A stretch of 47,241 bases of DNA from Akkermansiaceae bacterium UBA6138. GTDB lineage: Bacteria > Verrucomicrobiota > Verrucomicrobiia > Verrucomicrobiales > DEV007. The notes under the pieces were generated by a model. It saw nothing but the letters and a program-made list of their open reading frames with translations. It was not told where the DNA came from and ran no database searches. This document shows, piece after piece, positions 33,901 through 42,372 of the stretch. The position numbers and the translations under genes are program-made. The stretch is taken from contig DIVG01000021.1 in the NCBI GenBank assembly GCA_002422425.1, forward strand, positions 1 through 47,241. The letters run 5' to 3'. The stretch's first letter is position 1. Every line of letters starts with the position of its first letter.

Positions 33901-34722
33901 TCCCTCGATGACGGCACCGCGATACGAGTGAAGGTGCGCGGTGACGGGAAAAAACTCTCGATCTCATTTGCCGGGACGACGGCCTCTCATGCCGGCAATC
34001 TCAACGCGACGCCGGCGATCATCCGGAGCGCCGTGCTCTACGTGCTGCGGCTCTGGTTACAAACTCCGGTGCCGCTGAACGAGGGCATGATGAGTCTGGT
34101 GAAGCTCGAGCTGCCGTCCTCCTTTCTGAATCCGGCCTTTGCTGATGCCGACAAGCTCTGCCCGGCAGTGGTCGGGGGCAACGTCGAAACGAGTCAGCGC
34201 GTGGTCGACGCTCTCCTGCGTGCCCTGGGTGTGCAGGCCTGCTCGCAGGGAACAATGAATAATTTTCTCTTCGGCAACGAGCACTTCGGCTACTACGAGA
34301 CGATCTGCGGCGGATCAGGCGCGGGGTTCGGCTATGACGGAACTGCGGCGGTGCACACGCATATGACGAACACGGCGATCACCGATCCCGAGATCCTTGA
34401 GCAACGCTATCCGGTGCGGCTGCATCGCTTTTCCCTGCGAACGGGATCGGGCGGGAGCGGGCGATGGCGCGGCGGCGACGGAGTCATCCGCGAAATCGAA
34501 TTCCTCGAGCCACTGGAAGTTTCTCTGTTGACGCAACATCGGGTCGAGGCACCCTACGGCCTGGAGGGGGGCGGGTCCGGTGCCCGCGGACGTCAGGCCC
34601 TCAACGGCTCCGAACTGCCGGGCATCACCTCTTTCGAGGCGAATCCGGGGGATCGACTGTCGATCGAGACCCCCGGAGGCGGGGGATGGGGAAATAAAGA
34701 ACCCTCCGCAAACACGCCGTAA
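30994..34722 (+). CDS. 5-oxoprolinase / hydantoinase A-B fusion protein
   Basis: A 1242-residue protein. HyuA part (about 1-690): phosphate motif DTGGTFTD (7-14), the catalytic-domain segments DFRLATTRGTNALLERKGAK and TFDMGGTSTDVARYD, and ALLAFGGAGPLHACDIAERL. HyuB part (about 725-1235): ELFRHRFDNLVREMGAMLQR, ISTNVKERADFSCALLDGNG, NHPAAGGSHLPDVTLITPVF and a Gly-rich end (RTGSGGSGRWRGGDGVIREI, SIETPGGGGWG). The fusion order and length fit ATP-dependent 5-oxoprolinase (OplAH), which opens 5-oxoproline to glutamate in the cytoplasm; hydantoinase or acetophenone-carboxylase relatives cannot be excluded. No upstream partner shows a pathway. The next gene begins 42 bases after it. Confidence 0.88.
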   Translation: MFKLRVDTGGTFTDCWGMAEGDTAPRLAKVLSSGRLRVSVREWASPSEIALVLPPAWRVEDAFFTGYKLESGGITALVLSFESRSGRVVLSRALPRSESVDLFTREEAPVIGARLLTGTPLDRPFPPLDFRLATTRGTNALLERKGAKVALLVTRGFGDLLTIGDQRRRDLFALKHERAAPLFAEVIEVRERLDASGEVLDPIRFDFDETARSALARGCSVAAVALLHSYRNPVHERAVRDRLIALGFSHVSLSSELAPLIKIVPRAGTAVVDAYLQPVMEKFLDHLRETFGAGSTLLSMTSAGGLETMAHFCPKDSLLSGPAGGVSGAAAVAEELGYRRVLTFDMGGTSTDVARYDNGFQYSFSQTVGDACLLSPALLIETVAAGGGSICQWKDHRLHVGPESAGASPGPAAYGQGGPLTITDVNLLLGRINPDHFGIPLTASNLEAARRAALALQEAAGYSPTDLEVNFLQGLLDIAVEQMADAIRTISIRDGADPADYALLAFGGAGPLHACDIAERLGMRTILIPGEAGLLSAYGLERASLERFAEGQLNHTIGKTTPEPLFREIEDRALASLKATGQTGKITRRLAELRLSGQDATLTLDLIAGANLEEHFRERFRQTFGYESPPDRSVELVSYRAIAGTARCAARIIGDHTPGESGASPKHPQSRFLDRATLCPGDRMEGPLVIQDPFSTLYLAGGWTARAVGNGALILSREGTSPIGGKSRPGQVERELFRHRFDNLVREMGAMLQRSAISTNVKERADFSCALLDGNGDLITSAPHIPVHLGALGLCVREVSERIEMAPGDTIVTNHPAAGGSHLPDVTLITPVFSAPSMAPVAYIANRAHHAEIGGITPGSMPPGAGNLAEEGVVIGPTWLIRGGVSCFPLVEHLLTSAPYPTRRLADNLADLNAQLAANQRGAAILESLITAHGIEPIEAQFAHLKTLSREALAAHLQQVGIFTGEALESLDDGTAIRVKVRGDGKKLSISFAGTTASHAGNLNATPAIIRSAVLYVLRLWLQTPVPLNEGMMSLVKLELPSSFLNPAFADADKLCPAVVGGNVETSQRVVDALLRALGVQACSQGTMNNFLFGNEHFGYYETICGGSGAGFGYDGTAAVHTHMTNTAITDPEILEQRYPVRLHRFSLRTGSGGSGRWRGGDGVIREIEFLEPLEVSLLTQHRVEAPYGLEGGGSGARGRQALNGSELPGITSFEANPGDRLSIETPGGGGWGNKEPSANTP

Positions 34723-34764
34723 TTTACTTTGGCCGACAGGCACCGATTTCCTTACGATTCCTCT

Positions 34765-36051
34765 ATGGAAAACGCATCCCCTTCTCCCTCCCGTCGCCGC
34801 TTCATTGGCACGGCCCTCGCTGCCGGGGCCGTCGCCGGCGGGCCTAACCTCCTCCTCGGGCAAGCCAAGGGAGCCAACTCGCGCCTGCGCGTCGGGGTGA
34901 TGGGACTGGGAAGGGGCAAAGCCCACATCAAAGCCTTTCTCGACGTGCCGAATGCGGAAATCGCCTACGTCTGCGATGTTGACGCGAACCGGCTTGTCTC
35001 GGGAGCGAACACAATCGAAGGCAAACAGGAGAAGATGCCTCAAAAGGTGAGCGATTTCCGCCGAATCCTCGACGATCCCGACGTTGACGCGATCTCCATC
35101 GCCGCGCCGAACTTCTGGCATGCGCCGGCAGCAATCCTCGCCTTGAAGGCCGGAAAAAATGTCTACGTTGAAAAACCCGGAAGCTACAGTGCCCACGAGG
35201 CCATGCGTCTCGTCGAGACCGCCAAAGAGACAAACCGACAAGTCGTAATGGGCAACCAGCGGCGCTCTTACCCGGGGATGAAGGACGGCGTTCAAAAGCT
35301 GCGCGAGGGTGTCATCGGCGAACTGCGCTATGCCCGCTGCTTTTACAACGGAGCCCGTGTCGGCATCGGCAAAGGCAAAATCGCGCCACCGCCGGCCGAG
35401 CTCGACTGGCTGATGTGGCAGGGCCCCGTGCCGGACGCCCCGTACAAGGACAATCTCGTCCCCTATAACTGGCACTGGCACTGGCTCTACGGGGGCGGCG
35501 AACTCGCCAACAATGGTCCCCACGGTCTCGACATCGCGCGCTGGGCAATGGGCGTGGATTACCCGACTCGCGTCACCTGCAGCGGTGGTCGCTACCACTT
35601 CGACGACGATCAGGAGACTCCCGACACCATCACCGCTGTCTATGACTACGACGGCAGGATGGGGATTTCGTGGGAGGCATCCTCGTGCCACCAGCGCAAG
35701 CCCGAGGCCCACGCCTTCGTTTCAATTTACGGTGATGGCGGCAAAATGGACTTCGGGGGATCGGGATGGCGAATCTATGATCTCGCAGGCAAGGAATTGG
35801 AAAAGAACACGGACCCACCGAGCGATGTCCCCCATTTCGCCAATTTCGCCGACGCGATCCGCGAAGGCACCCCGGTGAACCAGACCATCGCCGACGCGCA
35901 GATCAGCACAATGCTCTGCCATCTCGGAAACATCGCCTACCGCAGCACCGGAGCAATCAATGTCGACCCCGCCACCGGCCGACTGGCGGATAGCCCGGCC
36001 GGAGAAAAATACTGGAGCCGCGAAGCGTATCGCGAAGGCTGGGAAGTCTGA
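34765..36051 (+). CDS. Tat-exported Gfo/Idh/MocA family oxidoreductase
   Basis: Starting at the ATG 34765 (428 residues); the frame from 34729 adds an implausible leader. A twin-arginine signal (SRRRFIGTALAAGAVAGGPN, about 8-27) precedes the Rossmann fold (LRVGVMGLGRGKAHIKAFLD, about 42-61; IAYVCDVDANR) with the family motif EKPGSYS (about 134-140) and the C-terminal domain (WHWHWLYGGGELANNGPHGL, DIARWAMGVDYPTRV). It oxidises or reduces an unknown sugar-type substrate with NAD(P)(H). Exported versions are common in Verrucomicrobia and Planctomycetes. Its neighbour is the oxoprolinase gene 42 bases upstream, same strand. Confidence 0.87.
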   Translation: MENASPSPSRRRFIGTALAAGAVAGGPNLLLGQAKGANSRLRVGVMGLGRGKAHIKAFLDVPNAEIAYVCDVDANRLVSGANTIEGKQEKMPQKVSDFRRILDDPDVDAISIAAPNFWHAPAAILALKAGKNVYVEKPGSYSAHEAMRLVETAKETNRQVVMGNQRRSYPGMKDGVQKLREGVIGELRYARCFYNGARVGIGKGKIAPPPAELDWLMWQGPVPDAPYKDNLVPYNWHWHWLYGGGELANNGPHGLDIARWAMGVDYPTRVTCSGGRYHFDDDQETPDTITAVYDYDGRMGISWEASSCHQRKPEAHAFVSIYGDGGKMDFGGSGWRIYDLAGKELEKNTDPPSDVPHFANFADAIREGTPVNQTIADAQISTMLCHLGNIAYRSTGAINVDPATGRLADSPAGEKYWSREAYREGWEV

Positions 36052-36143
36052 GGCGGCGGCCGGAGGTGGAACTGAAGTGATTCGGCGGCGTCAAGTCGCC
36101 GTATCACAGGCGACCACGATACAGGGGAATCCCCTGCTCGCGC

Positions 36144-36638
36144 TCAGAGGCCGTTCTTCTGAATGACACCGCGAAGTTCATTCTGGAAAGCGAGGACCTG
36201 GGCCTCGCTCGGGCGGAAGCCATTATCCATCGGATCCATGCCGAGGCGGCCCATCTGATCAAGCCACCACGAGGCGACATTGCCACCGCCGAAATCGACT
36301 TTGCCGCTGATGATAGCACCGGGCCGGAGAAGGGCGTCGACGCTGACCCGGGCAGTCGTGACTTCGTCGTTCGGCGGCAGGTCTTCAACCCCGTCGGCGG
36401 AATCGGCCTCCGGAGCTGTAACCGCCCCGGCAGCGGCCTCGGGCTGAGGTTCCGGCTCGGGGACTGGCTTCAATTCTATCTTGAGATCTTCGAGGAGAAA
36501 CCGCGTCTCCAGATAGGTGATGCGGATTTCCAACTCGTCGCGGAGCTTTTTCTGAATCTCGGGGAAGCCGTCTCCCTCGTCGGCCCAGGCCTGGATTTGG
36601 GAGATCTGCTCGGGGGAAAGGGACTTGGACTGGCTCAT
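36144..36638 (-). CDS. Conserved-looking hypothetical protein
   Basis: The likely start is the ATG at 36636-36638 (164 residues, MSQSKSLSPEQISQIQAWAD), because the upstream extension has no protein character. The first about 55 residues are helical and charged (DEGDGFPEIQKKLRDELEIR, ITYLETRFLLEDLKIEL), followed by a Pro/Glu/Ala linker (about 57-85) and a folded C-terminal part (about 95-160: SVDALLRPGAIISGKVDFGG, WWLDQMGRLGMDPMDNGF). The helical start may be a small dimerisation or DNA-binding module. No family name is assigned. It is convergent with the dehydrogenase gene and divergent from the methyltransferase gene. Confidence 0.65.
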   Translation of the reverse strand: MSQSKSLSPEQISQIQAWADEGDGFPEIQKKLRDELEIRITYLETRFLLEDLKIELKPVPEPEPQPEAAAGAVTAPEADSADGVEDLPPNDEVTTARVSVDALLRPGAIISGKVDFGGGNVASWWLDQMGRLGMDPMDNGFRPSEAQVLAFQNELRGVIQKNGL

Positions 36639-36752
36639 CAGATGGAATAGACTCATTCCATAACACACTTCGGCGGGCAATTCCACTTTCCTGACGTATC
36701 CTTTCCGCCCCGCGGAGACAACTATCCCGGGGCAAATCCGTTTTTAGCGATC

Positions 36753-37361
36753 ATGAGCCTCAACTGGGACCAGCAGTATCAGACCGAAGTAACGCCCTGG
36801 GACAAGGGAGCCCCCGCCCCGCCCCTGCTTGAGTGGATCGAGTCCCATCCGGGGCAGTTGCAAGGCCGCGTTTTTGTCCCCGGGTGCGGTCTCGGGCACG
36901 ATGTCAGGGCAATCGCCTCCTGCCCCCGGGTCGCGTCGGTGACAGGTTTCGACCTTTCGCCGAGAGCGATCGAACTCGCGCGGGCCTTTCCGGCAGCCGG
37001 GCGGGAAACCTATGAGACGGGCGATCTTTTCGCCCTCGGCCTGCCTCACCTCGGGGCATACGACTGGGTCTGGGAGCACACGTGTTTTTGTGCGATCGAT
37101 CCCGCCCGCCGCGCCGCCTATGCTGAGGCCATGCACTCGGCCCTTGTCCCGGGAGGCTTTCTTCTCGGCGTTTTTTACCTGGATCCCTACGACGACGACC
37201 ACCGCCCCGGCGGCGGGCCGCCTCACGGATCGACGACGGAGGGCTTGCTCGAATGCTTCACCGCGTCGGGTCAATTCAGCCTCATGGACAATTACCTGCC
37301 ATCTCGCGCCTATCCCGGCAGGGAGGGACTGGAACGCGTTCTCCTCCTCGTCAGGAACTGA
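36753..37361 (+). CDS. TPMT-like SAM-dependent methyltransferase
   Basis: A 202-residue protein with the thiopurine-S-methyltransferase pattern: N-terminal NWDQQYQTEVTPWDKGAPAP (about 4-23), motif I RVFVPGCGLGHDVRAIA (about 39-55), VTGFDLSPRAIELA, YDWVWEHTCFCAIDP (the family-typical ExTxFCAI segment) and VPGGFLLGVFYLDPY. Bacterial members methylate thiols, tellurite or selenite, or other small molecules; the substrate is not predictable here. The last 11 bases overlap the 3' end of the convergent lipoprotein gene. Confidence 0.85.
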   Translation: MSLNWDQQYQTEVTPWDKGAPAPPLLEWIESHPGQLQGRVFVPGCGLGHDVRAIASCPRVASVTGFDLSPRAIELARAFPAAGRETYETGDLFALGLPHLGAYDWVWEHTCFCAIDPARRAAYAEAMHSALVPGGFLLGVFYLDPYDDDHRPGGGPPHGSTTEGLLECFTASGQFSLMDNYLPSRAYPGREGLERVLLLVRN

Positions 37362-37737
37362 CAAAAGTCGTCCCGGGGCCGGTCTCTTCCTGCTCAATAA
37401 CGGCACCGGCCTCATAGGTAATCGTGCAATCGGTGGCAGGGTGGGTGAATCCGCGGAAATGGCCGCCCGCCTTCACCTGGTAGCTGTTCCCCGTGCCCGA
37501 GTGCGCGGTGACGGATCCCCCCGCCTCGATGATATAAACGCAATCGACCCCGCCCGCCCCGATTACCTGAGCCCCCTCGGGAACTTGGTAAGTGATCCCG
37601 GCCTCATCAGGATAAAAGAGCGTGCCCGACACAACCACGGTCACCGCCGGGGCCGGTGCGGTCGCATCCATAGTCTCGCACTGCGTCAGGAGCAGGGCGG
37701 CAAAAATCACACAGATCCCGACGGGGAAAATTCTCAT
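37351..37737 (-). CDS. Small lipoprotein of unknown function
   Basis: The ATG at 37735-37737 gives 128 residues with a lipoprotein signal (RIFPVGICVIFAALLLTQC; lipobox LLTQC, Cys at about 20). The mature part is beta-rich with repeating YQVxxGxxV units (ITYQVPEGAQVIGAGGVD, NSYQVKAGGHFRGFTH, ITYEAGAVI), like a short beta-helix or polymer-type repeat. Probably anchored to the outer or inner membrane. The longer upstream frame (to 37806) is not needed. Its 3' end overlaps the methyltransferase gene by 11 bases on the opposite strand. Confidence 0.7.
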   Translation of the reverse strand: MRIFPVGICVIFAALLLTQCETMDATAPAPAVTVVVSGTLFYPDEAGITYQVPEGAQVIGAGGVDCVYIIEAGGSVTAHSGTGNSYQVKAGGHFRGFTHPATDCTITYEAGAVIEQEETGPGTTFVSS

Positions 37738-37820
37738 GGATACGGGAGGACGAGCGGGGTTTTCGGATTGAAGGGGAACCATCTTGCGGTTACGAGTTCC
37801 CTTCAAGTCCCAATTTTTGC

Positions 37821-38852
37821 ATGAAAGCCCTCACTCTCACGGCCTATAATCAATTTGAGTTCAGCGACGCTCCCGAACCGGAGATCTCGGAGAACGAAGT
37901 CCTCGTCTCGGTCAAGGCCTGCGGTATCTGCGGGTCGGACATCCACGGCATGGACGGCAGCTCGGGCCGGCGTATCCCGCCCATCATCATGGGACACGAG
38001 GCCGCCGGCGAGATCTCGAAGGTCGGCAACGCCGTGAGAAAGTGGAAAGTGGGCGATCGCGTCACTTTTGACTCGACCGTCTATTGCGGCAAATGCCCCT
38101 CGTGCCTCGCAGGACAGGTCAATCTCTGCCCAAATCGGAATGTACTCGGCGTTTCCTGCGGCGACTACCGGCGCAACGGGGCCTTCGCCGAATTCGTGAA
38201 AGTGCCCGAGCACATCCTCTACGCGATCCCCGGTGACCTTTCCTACGATCACGCCGCCTTTGCCGAACCGGTCTCGATCGCCCTTCACGGGGTCAACCGT
38301 CTCCCCATGAAGCCCGGCGACTCGGCCGTCGTGATCGGGGCGGGTCTCATCGGCCTGCTCATTGTGCAGGCGCTCAAGGCGAAAGGAGCGGGCATGGTCA
38401 TCGCGGTCGATCTCGATGAAAAACGTCTCGCCCTCGCCAAAGAACTCGGCGCGGATGAAGTCCTCCTTTCCAACGACGAAGTCCCCGCCCGCGTCCGCGA
38501 ACTGGTCGGCAATCCCGACGGAGCCGATGTCGCGCTTGAGGTAGTCGGATTCGGCCCCACCATCAAACTGGCGATCGAGTCGGTGCGAAAAGGCGGCAGC
38601 ATCAGCTGCGTCGGCAACCTCAAGGCCGAAGTCCCCTTCCCCCTCCAGGCCATCGTCACCCGCGAGCTGAACGTTTTCGGCAGCTGCGCCTCGGCCGGTG
38701 AATACGGCGAGGCCGTCGAAGCGGTCGCCTCGGGCAGGATCAGAGTCGAGCCGCTCATTTCAGCGGTGGCTTCGCTCTCGGACGGTGCCGACTGGTTCGC
38801 CCGACTCCATCGCAACGACGAAGGGCTTATGAAGGTCATCCTGAAGCCTTGA
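37821..38852 (+). CDS. Zinc-dependent medium-chain dehydrogenase (sorbitol/galactitol-phosphate dehydrogenase-like)
   Basis: A 343-residue protein of the MDR family. Catalytic zinc ligands: Cys37 (CGICGSDIHG), His59 and Glu60 (MGHEAAG). Structural zinc: Cys89, Cys92, Cys95 and Cys103 (VYCGKCPSCLAGQVNLC). NAD(P)-binding motif VVIGAGLIGLLIVQALKAKG at about 168-187, with VIAVDLDEKRLALAKELGAD; the Asp after strand 2 favours NAD. It oxidises a polyol or secondary alcohol in the cytoplasm. The next gene starts 19 bases downstream and encodes a secreted protein, suggesting one sugar-use unit. Confidence 0.87.
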   Translation: MKALTLTAYNQFEFSDAPEPEISENEVLVSVKACGICGSDIHGMDGSSGRRIPPIIMGHEAAGEISKVGNAVRKWKVGDRVTFDSTVYCGKCPSCLAGQVNLCPNRNVLGVSCGDYRRNGAFAEFVKVPEHILYAIPGDLSYDHAAFAEPVSIALHGVNRLPMKPGDSAVVIGAGLIGLLIVQALKAKGAGMVIAVDLDEKRLALAKELGADEVLLSNDEVPARVRELVGNPDGADVALEVVGFGPTIKLAIESVRKGGSISCVGNLKAEVPFPLQAIVTRELNVFGSCASAGEYGEAVEAVASGRIRVEPLISAVASLSDGADWFARLHRNDEGLMKVILKP

Positions 38853-38871
38853 CGCCCCTTCTCCCCATGTG

Positions 38872-39726
38872 ATGATTCGACTCTTCACCCTGCTTTTTCT
38901 GATCGGCTCCCTCGTTCCTGCCGTCGCCGCCGCGCCCGAGGAATGGGTCTACCTCGACAACGGAAAAATTCGCCTCGGTGTCAATAAATCAGGCGGGGGG
39001 GCGATCGGCTGGCTCTCCGAGAGCGGACGCGACTCGAACGTGCTGAACCGCTACGATCTCGGGCGCTACGTCCAGCAATCCTGGTATGGCGCCGAAGACG
39101 GGAGCGACTGGAACGGAAAACCCTGGCGGTGGAATCCGGTGCAGGGCGGCAACTGGGAAAACGCTCCGGCCGAGCTGACGACTTTTTCGGCGACAGAAAA
39201 TGTCATTGAGTCCGTCTCCGTCCCGGTGCACTGGGCCACAGGTGAACTGCTGCGCGAGGTGACTCTGCGGCAAAAGATCCAGCTCCTCGACTTCGTCGTG
39301 CGGATCGATTACGAGATGGACTACACCGGCACCGTGACTCATCCGCTCCAGGATCAGGAGCTGCCCGCTGTCTTCGTCGATGCGGCCTACCCGAATCTCC
39401 ACTTCATCGCCCGAGGCGAGACCGCACCAAAGACGATCGTGCCAGGCTGGCCGAACGAACGCTACGAGATCGCCCAGCCCTGGATCGCCTACACGGATGA
39501 GAATGATCGCGGTATCGGGGTGGTCGTGCCGGGGATTGAGACGATCACCTGTTACCGGGCCGAAGGAGACCCCAACAACCGGGCCAAGGCCGCCTGCTCG
39601 TATGTCGCTCCGATCAAGCGAATGGTCATCGAGCCCGGCTTTTCCTTCCGCTATACCGTCTACCTCACTCTCGGGACTCTGCCCGAGATCCGGCACCGCC
39701 TTGCCGAAGAGATGAAAAAGTGGTGA
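38872..39726 (+). CDS. Secreted beta-rich protein of unknown function
   Basis: The ATG at 38872 (284 residues) is preferred over the GTG directly before it. Residues 1-20 form a signal peptide (MIRLFTLLFLIGSLVPAVAA). The mature protein is beta-rich with carbohydrate-enzyme flavour: WVYLDNGKIRLGVNKSGGGA, RYVQQSWYGAEDGSDWNGKP, WRWNPVQGGNWENA, VRIDYEMDYTG, LPAVFVDAAYPN and IAQPWIAYTDENDRGIGVVV. This resembles aldose-epimerase or polysaccharide-lyase-like beta-sandwich folds, but I cannot name the family. It follows the zinc dehydrogenase gene by 19 bases and is probably cotranscribed. Confidence 0.75.
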   Translation: MIRLFTLLFLIGSLVPAVAAAPEEWVYLDNGKIRLGVNKSGGGAIGWLSESGRDSNVLNRYDLGRYVQQSWYGAEDGSDWNGKPWRWNPVQGGNWENAPAELTTFSATENVIESVSVPVHWATGELLREVTLRQKIQLLDFVVRIDYEMDYTGTVTHPLQDQELPAVFVDAAYPNLHFIARGETAPKTIVPGWPNERYEIAQPWIAYTDENDRGIGVVVPGIETITCYRAEGDPNNRAKAACSYVAPIKRMVIEPGFSFRYTVYLTLGTLPEIRHRLAEEMKKW

Positions 39727-39749
39727 GCCCGGGCGATTGCCCGAACCAC

Positions 39750-40115
39750 TCAGATCGACTTGTAACGGACCTTCTGACCGTCTTTGCCCATCGGTCTGTC
39801 ATCAATCCGCGGGAGATTGCCAAGCGTGGCCTCGTCGTCGCCGGAGTGATTGCTGCGTGCCGGAGGCCGGTTGCGGCGATCTTCGGCCTCATTAACCTTC
39901 AGTTCCCGGCCACCGAGCCGCTTGTTATTGAGCGCCGCGATCGCCGCCTCGCCTTTTTCCTGGTCCGCCAGAGTGACAAAGGCGAAGCCTCGGGGCTTCC
40001 CTGTCTCACGGTCATGAGGACGATAAAACTCAAGGAGAGGCTCGAATTCCGCAAAGGCCTCGCGAAGTTCGTCTTCGGAGACGTCGTATGATAGATTTCC
40101 TACAAATAGCTTCAT
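39750..40115 (-). CDS. RRM-type RNA-binding protein
   Basis: From the ATG at 40113-40115 the protein has 121 residues. It is a single RNA recognition motif: RNP2 as KLFVGNLSYD (2-11), helix 1 SEDELREAFAEF and RNP1 as KPRGFAFVTL (40-49), then a polar Arg/Asn-rich tail (EAEDRRNRPPARSNHSGDDE). Small RRM proteins of this kind are widespread in cyanobacteria, Planctomycetes and Verrucomicrobia and bind RNA, often in cold response. It is convergent with the secreted protein gene. The 286 bases upstream to 40,401 hold no gene that I can see and should carry its promoter. Confidence 0.9.
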   Translation of the reverse strand: MKLFVGNLSYDVSEDELREAFAEFEPLLEFYRPHDRETGKPRGFAFVTLADQEKGEAAIAALNNKRLGGRELKVNEAEDRRNRPPARSNHSGDDEATLGNLPRIDDRPMGKDGQKVRYKSI

Positions 40116-40401
40116 ATGTCTTAGTGCTTTCACCACAGGTTCACCCCCGTGAAGCGAGCATCGCGCCTAAGCCAGCTATTCCAGAGGAATTAAGAACCTA
40201 ACAAACGAGAAATGCCCCGATGGGCTGATGATGACCTGATTACTCCCTTCACCTAGTCCACTTTAGCGAGGATATCCAGACACTTTTTCCAAAAGATCGA
40301 TCATTCACGTTCCCGCCTTCGATGAGAAGGCGGCACCAATCATCGCGATGCTGCGTTCCGCGAACGACGCGTGCTCTCCCAAACTCACCCGGTAGGCGGG
40401 C
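40116..40401. other. Intergenic stretch, no gene seen
   Basis: This region lies between the divergently read RRM start and the end of the glycosyltransferase gene. It is AT-richer than its neighbours and has no plausible ORF or RNA gene. It probably includes the promoter and 5' leader of the RRM gene; cold-shock-type RRM leaders can be structured, but I could not define a structure. Confidence 0.35.
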
Positions 40402-42372
40402 TCAGGAATGCGGCGGATCGGTCCGCTTTTTCTCCGGCGACGACGGTGTCACCTTGATCTCATCGGACCCCGTAGAGTTCTCGGCAGACGTGCCTTTTGT
40501 CCCCGATGCCGGCGAAGCGGAGTCATCCGCACAGCCGACAGTGCCGAAGAGCGGCGCGGTCATTACGGTGATCCCGGCCGCAGCGGCCGCTTTCTGAAGA
40601 AGAGAGAGCTTCTGCTTTTTCTCGGTCTCGCCGAAACGGGCACGACGGATCTTGAGCGAATTGGCCTCGTGGATGCGGTAGACGACATTGCGCACCTCGT
40701 CGTCGCGGAAGAACTTGCCGCCGGCGAGATGGACACGATACCAGAGATGGTAGTCGTCGGCCCCGAGACCGATGGCGCGCTCCTGATAGTTGCCGGCCTT
40801 GCGGGCGATCTCGGCCCGGATGAGGACGGAGGAATGCGGCAGCATGTTGTGGTCGGAGTTCCCCGTGAACATCGTCTCGACGCCCTTGTTGGGCCAGTGG
40901 AGGCGCGGCGTGATCTCGCCGTTCTCGTGAGTGAGGAGAAGACAGCCGTAAACATCGACCTTTTTCAGCTCCATCATGTGGACGGCACGCTCCAGATAGG
41001 TCGGCATGAGCTGGTCGTCGTAGTCGAGCGGCTTGTAAAACTCGGTATCGCACTCGGCCACGGCCTGACGGTGGAGCCAGCTGCAATGCTCGATGTCGGG
41101 CTCAAGACCGGTGCAGATGAGAGGCAATCCGTAGCGCTTCGCGAGCGGCTCGGCGAAGGCCCAGGGACCGTCGACGAGGAGCTTCACTTTAAATTTCCGG
41201 TAAGTCTGCGAAGCGAGGCTGGAGACGGCATCGTCGAGTTTGGCGAGGTCGGTCCCCTTGTGAAGGCGCAGGCCGACGGTGACGCGGGCCTCGGGATGGG
41301 AAAGTCCGGTGCCGGTCATCTCGGCGAGGAGATGGCGGTGGGCCGAGGCGTAGTTCGCCCCGAGCGAGAGATTCGCGGCCGAGGCGAGGCAGTTAACGCC
41401 GGAAAGCGTCGCTGCCTTGAGGAGGGCACGGTGGGCGTCCTTCGCGAGCTTCTTCGGATTCGCGCTCCAATCGATGACGTAGCCGTTGTAGCCGTTCTTG
41501 ACAAGATCGGCGACGCCGCAGGTCTTCGTGACGACGACGGGAATGCCGCAGCTGAGAGCCTCGGCGGCGGTGAGGAGGTAACCCTCTTTTTCACTGTTCC
41601 CGAGAAGGACATGACAGCCGTCGAGGCGGTGGCGGTAGTTGAAAGGATTGAAATCGAGCGGGCGGATGTCGAGGCGATCCGCCACCCCGAGCTTCACGGC
41701 GAGAGCTTTGACCTTGGCAAGAGCCTCGGCCTGGGTGCGCTGGGTGTATTCGAGTCCGGCAGTCTCGGCGCCGGTCCAGGCGCGAATGACCATGCGGGGC
41801 TCGGCCTCAAGCAGGTAGGGGAGGCTCATGATCCCCTTGGACTCAAGGGGGCGCCCCATCCAGCCAACGACGAGGCGGCCGCGGGTCTCGTAGTCGCCTT
41901 TCACGGCGGCAAATTCAGAAACAGGAGGCGTCATCACCCCGAGGACACGGTGGCCCTTTTCTTTCGCCCAGTCAGCGTAGCGGTCGAGGACCTTCTGCGA
42001 AACCCCGGCGACGGTCATGCCGCGGAGGTCGTCATAGGCACGATTGATGAAACGCCAGCCGGCCTCGTCCCACGAATGCAGCACGAGCGAGGTGGGCCGC
42101 TGCGGCAGCCCCGAGAGGTCGCCGTAGCTGAGAAACCAGGAGGAAGGATCGATCGGCGCCTCGCGCGTCACCTTGCCGCAGGAAAAACCGCTTTTCTCCG
42201 CCGCATCGAGCAGGGGCATGTCGTCCGACTGCGAATAAAGTGTCGTCCGCTCGCGCACCCACTCGGGCAGGGCGCTAATGTAACGCAAGACCGCCGTTTG
42301 GGCCCCGCCCAGAGCCAGGTTATGGGTAACAAAGCAGGGATTAACGCGGGGGAGATGATAGGAACTGGCCAT
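40402..42372 (-). CDS. Two-domain glycosyltransferase (GT4 plus GT2)
   Basis: A 656-residue protein. The first half (about 1-345) is GT-B: VTHNLALGGAQTAVLRYISA (about 14-33), VVGWMGRPLESKGIMSLPYL, HVLLGNSEKEGYLLTAAEAL and SCGIPVVVTKTCGVADLVKN. The second half (about 360-600) is GT-A, family 2-like: TVGLRLHKGTDLAKLDDAVS, SLASQTYRKFKVKLLVDGPW, a metal-site-like DYDDQLMPTYLERAVHM (about 448-464) and GLGADDYHLWYRVHLAGGKF. The end (about 605-656) is a hydrophobic patch (GITVMTAPLFGTVGC) and a Ser/Thr/Pro tail. It likely adds two sugars to a surface glycan or protein. It stands alone on its strand here. Confidence 0.85.
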   Translation of the reverse strand: MASSYHLPRVNPCFVTHNLALGGAQTAVLRYISALPEWVRERTTLYSQSDDMPLLDAAEKSGFSCGKVTREAPIDPSSWFLSYGDLSGLPQRPTSLVLHSWDEAGWRFINRAYDDLRGMTVAGVSQKVLDRYADWAKEKGHRVLGVMTPPVSEFAAVKGDYETRGRLVVGWMGRPLESKGIMSLPYLLEAEPRMVIRAWTGAETAGLEYTQRTQAEALAKVKALAVKLGVADRLDIRPLDFNPFNYRHRLDGCHVLLGNSEKEGYLLTAAEALSCGIPVVVTKTCGVADLVKNGYNGYVIDWSANPKKLAKDAHRALLKAATLSGVNCLASAANLSLGANYASAHRHLLAEMTGTGLSHPEARVTVGLRLHKGTDLAKLDDAVSSLASQTYRKFKVKLLVDGPWAFAEPLAKRYGLPLICTGLEPDIEHCSWLHRQAVAECDTEFYKPLDYDDQLMPTYLERAVHMMELKKVDVYGCLLLTHENGEITPRLHWPNKGVETMFTGNSDHNMLPHSSVLIRAEIARKAGNYQERAIGLGADDYHLWYRVHLAGGKFFRDDEVRNVVYRIHEANSLKIRRARFGETEKKQKLSLLQKAAAAAGITVMTAPLFGTVGCADDSASPASGTKGTSAENSTGSDEIKVTPSSPEKKRTDPPHS